From assembly GCF_020080835.1 (NCBI RefSeq), contig NC_058163.1, forward strand, positions 1,394,818 to 1,458,817: 64,000 nucleotides of DNA, read 5' to 3'. Positions 22,701 through 34,700 of this stretch are shown one piece after another; the first letter of the stretch is position 1; the number at the start of each line of letters is the position of its first letter. Under the pieces are notes generated by a model. That model was not told the origin of the DNA and ran no database searches. It saw only the letters and a list, made by a program, of their open reading frames with translations. The position numbers and the translations under genes are program-made. The stretch is from Cotesia glomerata (Eukaryota; Arthropoda; Insecta; Hymenoptera; Braconidae).

Positions 22701-25700
22701 ATATAACATTGACATTTTGACCATTTTTAGTTATTTTATCAAAGTTAAGAGTGCAACTGAACCATTTTCAGGCAATGTGTAGTACAACCGACTTATGAAT
22801 GTTATTCTATCGAGAATTCTTAAGAGATCCTAACGAAATTTAGTATATAGATCCCTTGGACAATTAGCTTGCATGAGCCCTAAAATAAGCGAAATTCGTC
22901 AATAAGTTTAGAAATGGTAGCACCTCAAAATTATCAAAATAGTGAAAATCACATTTTCGGTGAATTCATTGTTGTATAACTTTCGATTGAAAAGAGATTA
23001 GTAATTTTTAATAAATTAATGTGAAAGCTCATAAAATCGCCTTCAATTTGACGTTTATAACATTGACATTTTGACCATTGTTAGTTATTTTTTCAAATTT
23101 AAGAGTGCAATTGAACCATTTTTAGGCAATGTGTAGTACAACCGACTTATGTACGTCATTTTATCAAGAATTTCATACAGTGAAATCTACCTTCCATTTC
23201 GGGTGTGGCCGAAAAGTGTTTTTAGTAGATTTTATAAAAATCTAACTATTGCAGCCGTCCTCGTGGCGCAACTTTTAAAAAATTTAGCCATTTTCTGACT
23301 TAGTTTGTCGAGCTGAGTCAGAAAATATATATAGTTCAAAAGTTTATATATGTATGTATTTATATATATATTTATACGATATAACGCGGCTTGTCAGCAC
23401 GATAGCGTTTTCAATTTATGACCGATTCTTCTCAAACTCAGCATACAGCATGCAGTTTTACTGTTGCAGCCGTTTTAGAATTATTGTCTACATCATAGCT
23501 TAATCATGATGTAAATTCAATAATTACGATATTGATCAGTCTTTCGTGTAATGTTTTCGGGTAGGTTGTCAGTAAATATGTCACAAATTAGTTCTAACCA
23601 TTGTTTTCTTCAACTAAAATTTTATCCGGTTGCAACATTCTGATTAACTTGAAAACTGTTGTTTCTAAGCAGTTACTTAAAATTTGGACATTTATAATTC
23701 AAATCTTATAATCTGTGCAATTCTTTGGTAAATATTTGAGAAACTTTTTCTTCACAAGATAATTTTTTTTCCAAAATTTGTTGTAAATAGTTTTAAATTT
23801 ATTATTGAATTTTGTTTTTAATTCATGAATTAAGTTATACATTATCAGTGTTATTATATTATTTTATTAAAAATCAATTTTTTTTATTTGAAAAATCTAC
23901 TTCCATTTCTGCTGCTGAATGGCCTTTTTTAACTTCCCTCTAAGAAAATCGAAGATTTTAAAAAATCGGGAAGTTATTGTTTTCACCCCGTTTTGCAAAA
24001 ATCGAGTTTTCATCAGATCTCGACGTTTGAAGGTCATAGGAAGCTTCCCTGACTATGCCCGCGAGGTTGTCACGGTATCTATATGTATGTGTGTGTGTGT
24101 GAAAGTATGTGAAAGTATGTGAAAGTATATGAACCGCTTAAAACTTTTGAACAGCTTGACCGATTTCATCGCGGTTGGTGCCATTCAAAAGGGCTTGACC
24201 AAACTTAGATTTTGAAAACTATTTGGACCGATTCAAATCAATAGATTTTGAGAAATCTTCAAAAAACTGGAAAAAAAAATTTTTTTCAAATGTGGTTTTT
24301 TTGGAATAACTTTTAAACGGCTTGATGGTTCAATTCCAAAAACTAATCAGCTCTTAACCTCAAAAAACCACGTCGATCGCCACCAGTCCGGTCAAAATCG
24401 GTTGATTCGTTCGAGAGATATCGTGAACGAAAGAAAACCGAAAAAAGTGTTTTTTCGGAATAACTCCAAAATTCTCAGCGCGATCAATTCAAAATTTGAA
24501 ATTCTTTGTGAGGCTTGAAAAACTGCGTCGAATGCTTCTAACCGCGTAAAAATCGGTTTATTCATTCAAAAGTTATTGTGGTTTAAAAATTCAAAAAATA
24601 GTGTCTTATCAAATCTCTATCAGACTTTTGAGCTCGAAGAGCTTTAAAGGATAGGAAAGCAATCTCTTTGAGCTCGGAAAGCTCAAAATAACCCATAAAT
24701 TGTATTTTTGAGCTCGAAGAGCTCAAAAACGTCATTGGTGCAATTTTAAGCGCCTAAGTATGGAATTAGCGGGAAGTTGCAGGGATGGCCTTCACACTGA
24801 TAGAAGGATTTACTTTTATTAAAAAAATATTTGTTAATAGTTAGCAAATCATTTATTAGAGACCATTTTTTAGTATCAAACAAATATTTCTTAGTATTTA
24901 AAATGATTTGTTTGTATTTAATAAATCAGATATTCATTTATTAAATATTAATAAATCTTTTTTTGCCCTCCGGGCAGAAAGTGGCAACTTTCGTCCCGCT
25001 GCGCTAAACTAAGTTGCCGCTTTCCACCTTCGTCGGACAAAAAAATAGTATACACTCCTCGTAGTCCAGGAGGAATCGGCGCATGAGTACCGAAAACTAT
25101 TCCACCTCAATTTTTTTATGCGATTCTCTTCAAATTACCCTACTGATGATATAAATGCATGTTGCCAAGGGGCAACCCCGTGCCATATTGTTTAAATCGA
25201 AATTGTTTAAACAATTGCAAGGAATTGTTATTTTTCAACCGGACAAATTTTTTTTGTATTCTTTATTAAAATACAATTAAAAAAGGTCCTATGGCTTTTC
25301 ACGATAAAGTTAATATTTTTAGAGATATGAATTTTGAAAGGTTCGAAAAATCTTAAAGTTGGGTACTTTTGACCCATGAAAAATACATTAAAAAAAAAAA
25401 TAAAATATAAATAATATTTTTTTTTTAATTCTTTATACAATAGTTAACAATAGCCTTAATTGCGATTTCTAAAAATTTAATTATTTATACCTGTTTTTAA
25501 TTGTCAATTTCGCGCGCTCACAAGTATGCGTCACTTACCTATAAGTATCGCTGTCTCTCTCTGACTCATACGCTGCGTCGGTCTCTCGTTGTCCTGAATC
25601 ATTATTTTTAATTTATCTTCTAAACAATTAACTTAATCAGAATTTTTATAGAAAGCAATGTTATCAATAATAAAATTATCTACAATTTGTTCTCAACAAA

Positions 25701-28700
25701 TTTTTTTCTAAAATCAATTTTTCAAAAGTTATTTAAGGTTGAAGCCGAACATATAATTAAAATTACTTTTTTGTCATTATAACAGAAAGTACTTACATAA
25801 AATAACTCCTCCAAGCAAAGGTTATACATGTAGAAGTATGAAATAATGGAACAAGATTTAAAAACAAGTATTTATTTATCATCAATGTCATTTTTATATA
25901 TTATATTCTTACAGTCTTCTGAATCACAACCACATAAAAGTATACAACTAACATTATTTTTTCTACAATAACATGCTTTGGTTTTACAAGCTTTCTTACA
26001 ATTGCACGGTTTTTTAAGATCTGTTGGAAATGAGCTTTTGTTTATAAATAAAGGTAGCAAAGTATCATTTTCTTTTTTATATCCGAACTGAGTAAAATCT
26101 AATGTTTTATATTGGGGATTTAAAGCTTGTTTCCAAACGTATGTTTGAGCAGAAGCTCTAAGTGCATGCAAATGCAAGGAATCTGATGTGCATGGAATTT
26201 TGGGTAAATTAATATTACTACCAAAGCAACGAGAAAAAATTTTTTGTCTGGCTTCATCCGCGGTCTTACCTTTTTTACCCAAAATATTAAGATATAAAGT
26301 TTCTAAGTCTTTCAACTCGTTCGTACTTAATTCTAAGCCATTACCAAGAGGGACTAGAGCATCACGATTTTCTTGTATTTTTATCATTTCTAAAGCTTTA
26401 TTTTTTTTGATCCCATAAAATGTTCAAATACCATTATATTTTATTTTTGTTGATAAAAATGCCTAAATTTCTATGATAATAACAAAAAAGTAATATAAAC
26501 CAATAAGAAAGTAATTTTAATTATATGTTCGGCTTCAACCTTAAATAACTTTTGAAAAATTGATTTTAGAAAAAAATTTGTTGAGAACAAATTGTAGATA
26601 ATTTTATTATTGATAACATTGCTTTCTATAAAAATTCTGATTAAGTTAATTGTTTAGAAGATAAATTAAAAATAATGATTCAGGACAACGAGAGACCGAC
26701 GCAGCGTATGAGTCAGAGAGAGACAGCGATACTTATAGGTAAGTGACGCATACTTGTGAGCGCGCGAAATTGACAATTAAAAACAGGTATAAATAATTAA
26801 ATTTTTAGAAATCGCAATTAAGGCTATTGTTAACTATTGTATAAAGAATTTAAAAAAAAATATTATTTATATTTTTTTTTTTAATGTATTTTTCATGGGT
26901 CAAAAGTACCCAACTTTAAGATTTTTCGAACCTTTCAAAATTCATATCTCTAAAAATATTAACTTTATCGTGAAAAGCCATAGGACCTTTTTTAATTGTA
27001 TTTTAATAAAGAATACAAAAAAAATTTGTCCGGTTGAAAAATAACAATTCCTTGCAATTGTTTAAACAATTTCGATTTAAACAATATGGCACGGGGTTGC
27101 CCCTTGGCAACATGCATTTATATCATCAGTAGGGTAATTTGAAGAGAATCGCATAAAAAAATTGAGGTGGAATAGTTTTCGGTACTCATGCGCCGATTCC
27201 TCCTGGACTATCGGGAAGTAAGAAAGCCTCAGATCACATGTTTGTTGACCTCGGCTTCGCCTCGGCCAACAATTACATGTGATCTGAGACATTTCTTACT
27301 TTACTTCCCTAGGTGTGTAATATACTATTTAAATACTAAGAAATATTTGTTAAGGACTAAAAAGTCGTCTCTAATAAATGATTTGTTAAATATTAACAAA
27401 TATTTTTAACTATAAACAAACCCTTCTATCAGTGCAGGGTCAACCGTTTTCCTAATTTTTTTTAATGTAATTGATTAGTTAAAAAAATTTTTAAATCAAC
27501 AGCTGACGGCTAACTTCAGTACTATAAAAAAATTTCAATTATTTAAATAAATAAAAAAAAAATAATTCCGTCCCTGGTTTTTTATAATTAATATCATAAC
27601 GACATAATAAACGCATGCCAGAAGAGAATGTCCCCCACCTGTTAGTAGTTTATAGCTCGAGCATAAAATGAAGACTAAAAAAACACACTAAAGCATTAAC
27701 ACAATAAACTCGTGCTCTATATTATACACACACACGCAATCTTACGTATAGTCGCGGCGAAGCTATGTACACTGTACAGTAAAGTCAGTATCGAAGCATT
27801 TGAGCATTAAAGAGAGAAAGGCGGCGGGTTTAGGCGCGGCTTCGTGGCTTCGTGACTCTCCGTGACGGTTTATAGTCGTTTATATATACACTTTTACGTA
27901 AAAACACTTTAATTTTCCTTGGTGTCTTTTTATTTTATTTATTTATATTTATTTGCTCTGTTTATTCTATAAACAATATTTATTATAATAATATTTGTTA
28001 ATTAATTTTTAAAATAATTAAAGAATTTAATAAAAATGAAACGTTCTGTGTTATTATGTGTAACGTGTAACTAGGTAATGTATAGGTGTGCCTTTTTATT
28101 ATTTATTTTATTAAAAATGTTTCATTAATTTTTTTTTTTTTTTTTTTTTCAAGTGCTGAGTGAAGTTTTATAAAAGAAGAAATAAATTGTGCAATTTTAT
28201 TTGTTGAGTTTATAAAAAATGTTATTACACAGATGACCGTGCTCAGTATTGTAATTGTTAAATGATGACTAACTAACTTACATCACTGATATTTTACACC
28301 CACTTGGAATTAATAGATTTAATTTTAGGTTTTTTAAATTTATTTGACGTTTTAAAATGACATCGAAGTTAGCAAACGTTTAAAAATTTTTGATTTTTTT
28401 TATTAATTAAATTACAACTAAAAAAATATTTATACAAAATTGCACTTATAGTTTTTAAAGTTTTTAACATTTGATATTTTTTTTTTAATTGTTTAATTGA
28501 AATTTTTTCGATAAAAAATTTATAAAAATTTAGAAATGTCGGCTTACTTCATTTTCATGTTTTAAAATTGTATTGTTATTGTGGAGTGATAAAAAATTGT
28601 AGTAAAAGTGACAGGTCTTAAAATTTTCTGTTTTTTTTTTTTTTATAAATTTTTTTAAGTAATAAATTATTACAAAAATTTATTTTGAACAAATTTTTAT

Positions 28701-31700
28701 GTTTTAAAACTAAAAAATTATAATACAATTTTTAAAAAATTATTTTTTGGACTAATTTATTTATAAATTTTATAAATTGATGATTTTTATAAATTTTTTA
28801 AGTAATAAATTATTGCAAAAATTTATTTTAAAAAATTTGTACTTAGAACTTTAAAAAATTGTAAATACAATTTCATTAAGTTTATTTTATTATTAAAAAA
28901 TTTTTAAGTGTCAATTATAATATCATTTTTTTTCAATTAATTTTTATAAAAAAATTTAAAATTTTAATTTTGATAAATAAATTTAAAAGAAAATTTTCAA
29001 AAAAAAAACTTTATTTCTGCTTAAAAAATTGAATTAATTTAAAAAAAATTAAAATAAAACACGTGTTAAAAAATTAAATTATAAAAAAAAAATGTAAATA
29101 ATTAAATATAAAATAAAAAAATTTATTTTTTTCAGTTACAAGAAAGACTAGAAGAACCTCCAAAGCGAATCGAGCCAATTTGTCCGAATATAAGTGAAGA
29201 AGCTGAAGAAATATCCTATATTTTTGAAACTTCTTTGAACTACGAAGCGCGAGAATTGTCACGTATTTTAAAGAAACCTCACGTGAAAGCTCTTTTAGAG
29301 ACGCATGACAAAGTTGTGATTGCTCGAAAAGCTCCAGCTGTACCTGTTTCTTCAGAGATTATAAAAATGCCGAGCTACGATAGGTCGGATACTGTAAGAG
29401 TTATTGGTCTACGTCGTCCTCAAAATGAACCGCTGGTAAATAATGAATGTTATTAAATTGCACTGTACTTTCTTAAATATTGACTTTTTTAAAGATGTAA
29501 GCTCATCATGACATTACACTCATCAAGAACTTTCATTTGAGTACCCACATGCATTTTTGATATATTTTTCATATATACATATATATAATACATATAAATA
29601 TATAAAATATATGAAAAATTGATGTGGGTACTCAAATGAAAGGTCTCGATGAGTGTAATGCCGGGGTGATCTTATATCTTTAAAAATGTCAATAGTTCAC
29701 AAGATATAAGGTCATTTCTTAATTATTGACATTTTTTAAGATATAAACTCATTTCGGTGTTACACTCATCAAGAGCTTTCATTTAAGTACCCACATGGCA
29801 TTTTTTATATATTTTATATGTATGGTATTTGTGATGTATATAAATATATAAAATATATGAAGAATTGATGTGGGTACTTAAATGAAAGGTCTCGATGAGC
29901 GTAACGTCGGGGTGAGATTATATCTTTAAAAATATCAATAGTTCACAAGATATAAGGTCATTTCTTAATTATTGACATTTTTTAAGATATAAGCCTATCC
30001 TGATGTTACACTCATCAAGACCTTTCATTTAAGTACTCACATGCATTTTTGATATATTTTTCATATATACATATATATATAATGTATATAAATATATGAA
30101 ATATATGAAAAATCGATGTGGGTACTCAAATGAAAGGTCTCAACGAGTGTAATCTCGGGGTCAGCTTATATCTTTAAAAATGTCAATAGTTCACAAGATA
30201 AAAGGTAATTTCTTAATTATTGACATTTTTTAAGATATAAACTCATTTCGATGTTACACTCATCAAGATCTTTCATTTAAGTACCCACATGCATTTTTGA
30301 TATATTTTTCATATATACATATATATAATGTATATAAATATATGAAATATATGAAAAATTGATGTGGGTACTCAAATGAAAGCTCTTAATGAGTGTAACA
30401 CCGGGATGAGCTTATATATTTAAAAATATCAATATTTAATAAAATAAATTAAAAAATTTTCAGGGTCTTACAGTCCAAGTAGATGAAAGGGGAAATTTAA
30501 TAATCGCCCGAATTCTCGGAGGCAGTACAGTATCTAGACAAGGATTACTTAATCCTGGTGATGTTATCATGGAGGTCAACAATAGACCAGTGCACTCTGC
30601 TGATGAGTTACAGCAAGCTATCCAGGCTGCTAAGGAAAATTTATCCTTAAAAGTGCATCCTGGAATCTCCAGCGACGTTAATAATAAGCCTATGAAATCA
30701 ACTGTAAGTAATCATTTTATTTTAATATAAATAAATAAAAAAATATTATTTAAAATTTTTAAATAATTATTTATTTATTATTAAAATTATTATTCAATAT
30801 TTTTTTTATAAAAAAAACATTAATAAAAATATTGTTTAATATTTATTTAAAAATTATTATTTAATATTTGTTTATTTTTTAAATAATTATTTAATATTTT
30901 TTTAGTGCTACATGCGAGCACTGTTTGACTACGACCCATCAGAAGACACTCTGCTACCTTGTCGTGAAATAGGACTTCCATTCTCGCGCGGCGACATCTT
31001 GCAAATAGTGGACCAAGCGGACCCGAACTGGTGGCAAGCTCGCCGAGTAGAAGGCGAAGGCCTCGGCAGTCCAGGGCTGATTCCCTCCTTGGAGCTCGAG
31101 GAACGCCGCAAAGCCTTCGTTCCTCCAGAAGCGGACTTTGTTCACAAGATCGGGATCTGCGGCACCAGAGTTTCTCGCAAGAAGAAGCGCAAAATGTACG
31201 AGTCAAAGTCCAATGGTGAGTTTGACAGTGCTGAGCTTCTGCTTTATGAAGAGGTCGCCAGGATGCCTCCGTTCCGCCGCAAGACTTTGGCACTCGTAGG
31301 GCCTAGAGGAGTCGGCAGGAGGACTCTTAAGAATAGGTTGATCAACAGCGATCCTGAGAAATTTGGGACCATTGTTCCTTGTAAGTACTTTGGATAAATT
31401 TTATTATTTCAAAAATTTTATTAATAATCTATATAAATATGAGAATAAGAAAAAATTTGCTTTATTAAATAATGAATTTTGTTAAATTGCACTGTACTTT
31501 CTTAAATATTGACGTTCTTAAAGATATAAGCTCATCCCGATGTTACACTCGTCGAGAGCTTTCATTTGAGTACCCACATGCCTTTTTGATATATTTTTTA
31601 TATATACATATATACAATATATATAAATATATAAAATATATAAAATATATGAAAAATTGATGTGGGTACTCAAATGAAAGGTCTCGATGAGTATAACATC

Positions 31701-34700
31701 AGGATGAGCTTATATCTTTAAAAATGTCAATAGTTCACAAAATACAAGGTCATTTCTTAATTATTGATATTTTTTAAAATATAAACTCATTTCGATGTTA
31801 CACTCATCAAGATCTTTAATTTGAGTACCCACATGGCATTTTTTATATATTTTATATATATGGTATTTGCGAAATATATAAATATATGAAATATATGAAA
31901 AATTGATGTGGGTACTCAAATGAAAGGTCTTGATGAGTGTAACATCGAAATGAGCTTATGTCTTGAAAAATGTCAATAGTTCACAAGATACAAGGTCATT
32001 TCTTAATTATTGACATTTTCTAAAATATAAACTCATTTTGATGTTACACTCATCGAGACCTTTCATTTGAGTACCCACATGGCTTTTTTTTATATATTTT
32101 ATATATATGGTATTTGTGAAATATATAAATATATGAAATATATGAAAAATTGATGTGGGTATTCAAATGAAAGGTTTCAATGAGTGTAAAATCAACATGA
32201 GCTTATATCTTCAAAAATGTCAAAAGTTTTCAAAATCCAAGGTCATTTCGTAATTATTGATATTTTTTAAGATATAAACTAATACCGATATTACACTCAT
32301 CAAGAGCTTTTATTTGAGTACCCACATGGCATTTTTTATATATCTTATATATATGATATTTTTGAAATATATAAATATATAAAATATATGAAAAATTGAT
32401 GTGGGTACTCTAATGAAAGGTCTTGATGAGTGTAATGTCAGGGTGAGCTTATATCTTTAAAAATGTCTATAGTTTCTGAAGATTTTTTAAAAAATCCAAT
32501 ATTTTCGCTGTAATTCCAAAATTAAGATTCATAATGAAAGGTTCAAGTTTTTTGATAATTATGAATCTTACTTTTGAAATTACGGGGAAATTATTGATCC
32601 TAAGGAAAGAACATAAGAGACATTTATTTATAAAATTTAATTTTTAACAATTTTTCTTTGAAAAAATTTTTTATATGACCAATACTTTTGCCAAATCATT
32701 AAAAATTATTTCCATTTATTATGAACAGTTATTTTGAATTTGCGGCAAAAATCTTGGCGATAATTAGAAATTTTCCAAGTAGTTATAAATAGATTAGAAT
32801 TTCTCGATAAACAAAATTTGTTTATTTATTTATTTTGTTTTGTAATTATCAACGTGGTTAAATGTCAAAAATTAATTAATATAATTAAAAGACTAAGAAA
32901 AATTTTTGAACAGGTATATCTTTATCGTAAATTCGGTTTGATATTTTTTCAGCGATAGTCATTTATCATTTAAATAATTTCAAGAGTCCGGAAAATTTTG
33001 TCACGAGCATATTATTATTTTAAGGAATTTTTGTAGTTTGATTTGGTATCATCAGAAAGGTCTTGATAAAAATTAGTGCCTTTTGGTTTTATATATTTTT
33101 GTCAATTTTTTATGTAAAAGCGGAGTTTTTAATAGTTAGTTCTATAAATTTGTTCAGTCACATTTGTCCATTAAATTATTTTTAATTGTTCCAATAGCAC
33201 TATTATTTTCAAAATTTTTTTAAAAAGTCTCCAAAAAATTTTCTTAATTATTAATAATAATATTTATTACTCAGATACTTCTCGACCTCCGAGAGTCTTG
33301 GAAGAAGACGGCAAGAGCTACTGGTTCACAGACCGCGACTCTATGGAAAACGATATAAAGCAGCACCGCTACTTAGAGTTTGGCGAGTACGGTAGCCATC
33401 TTTACGGCACAAAGCTGGACTCTGTGCGTGAGTTGATCCGTGCTGGGAAAATGTGTGTGCTCGACTGCAGTCCAGGTGCTCTAAAAACTCTTCACAACAG
33501 CACGGAGTTCATGCCCTACGTCATTTTCATAGCTGCTCCAGGAATGGAGCAGCTGAAGACTCTTTACGACCATGGAAGATCCACCGGTGCTAGCAGTCGA
33601 AATTTGACCGTGAGTTTTCAAAAAAAAAAAAAAATAAAATCATCGCTAGCAGAGTTATGTAGCTGCATGTAGATGTTTTTAATTTTATTTAGACTATTTA
33701 AGTTCAATTTTTATGAAAATTAAATTAGCTGACTGAAAATTGTTGATACATAACTAAGGAATGACTTTGTATCTTATAAACTATTGACATTTTCAAAGAT
33801 ATAAGCTCATCCCAAGAATACACTCATCGAGACCTTTCATTTGAGTACCCACATCAATTTTTCATATATTTTATATATTTATATATATTATATATATGTA
33901 TATATGAAAAATATAGAAAAAATGCATGTGGGTACTCAAATGAAAGGTCTCAATGAGTCTAACATCGAAATGAGTTTATATCTTAGAAAATGTCAATATT
34001 CAAGAAATTACATTGTATCTTGTCAACTATTGACATTTTTAAAGATATAAACTCATTTTTAAGTTACACTCATGGAGACCTTTCATTTGAATACCCACAT
34101 CAATTTTTCATATATTTTATATATTTATATATTTCACAAATACCATATATATAAAATATATAAAAAATGCCATGTGGGTATTCAAATGAAAGGTCTCAAT
34201 GAGTATAACATCGAAATGAGTTTATAACTTAAAAAATGTCAATAATAAAGAAATTACATTGTATCTTGTCAACTATTGACATTTTTGAAGATATAAGCTC
34301 ATCCTAATGTTACTTTAATCGAGACCTTTCATTTGAGTACCTACATCAATTTTTCATATATTTTATATATTTATATATTTCACAAATACCATATATATAA
34401 AATATATAAAAAATGACATGTGGGTACTCAAATGAAAGGTCTCAATGAGTATAACATCGAAATGAGTTTATCTCTTAAAAAATGTCAATAATTAAGAAAT
34501 TACATTGTATCTTGTCAACTATTGACATTTTTGAAGATATAAGCTCATCCTAATGTTACTTTAATCGAGACCTTTCATTTGAGTACCTACATGAATTTTT
34601 CATATATTTTATATATTTATATATATTATATATATGTATATATGAAAAATATATAAAAAATGCATGTGGGTACTCAAATGAAAGCTCTTGATGAGTATAA

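Larger units (their letters stand above)
24958..27330. repeat. ~220-bp GC-rich two-hairpin element, split by a fold-back element
   Basis: The left half (24958-25061) has GCCCTCCGGGCAGAAAG and TCGGACAAAAAAATAGTATA. The right half (27211-27330) has CCTCGGCTTCGCCTCGG inside a CAGATCACATGT hairpin and ends GTGTGTAATATACTATTT. Intact copies are at 55318-55540 and 58681-58900. Confidence 0.75.
24795..27434. mobile_element. CACTG-ended TIR element inserted in the ~870-bp repeat
   Basis: Ends CACTGATAGAAGG / CCTTCTATCAGTG with a 2-bp duplication CA (24793-24794 and 27435-27436). The uninterrupted target GGCCTTCAGGGTCAACC is visible in other copies of the repeat. Inner arms are AT-rich (AAATATTTGTTAATA and AACAAATCATTTATTAGAG). 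CACTG ends with a 2-bp duplication suggest the CMC (CACTA/Mirage/Chapaev) group; that is inference. Without its own insertions it would be about 270 bp. Confidence 0.7.
23931..27465 (+). repeat. ~870-bp GAGCTC-hairpin repeat, split by a nested insertion
   Basis: The left part is 23931-24794 and the right tail is 27435-27465 (CAGGGTCAACCGTTTTCCTA). It starts AACTTCCCTCTAAGAAAATC. It contains ATCAGATCTCGACGTTTGAA, a (GTGAAAGTAT)n stretch, GATCGCCACCAGTCCGG, TTCGTTCGAGAGATATCGTG and several TTTGAGCTCGAAGAGCTC hairpins, and ends in GGGAAGTTGCAGGGATGGCC. Short open frames within it are repeated in all copies and do not look like genes. Confidence 0.85.

Noticed and set aside
25228..25440. 70-codon frame in the left arm of the fold-back element
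   Set aside because: Mirrored in the other arm, low complexity, no motif.
30847..31293. Minus-strand frame of 148 codons over the SH3/GK exon of varicose
   Set aside because: Antisense of a conserved MAGUK exon with no recognisable protein features.
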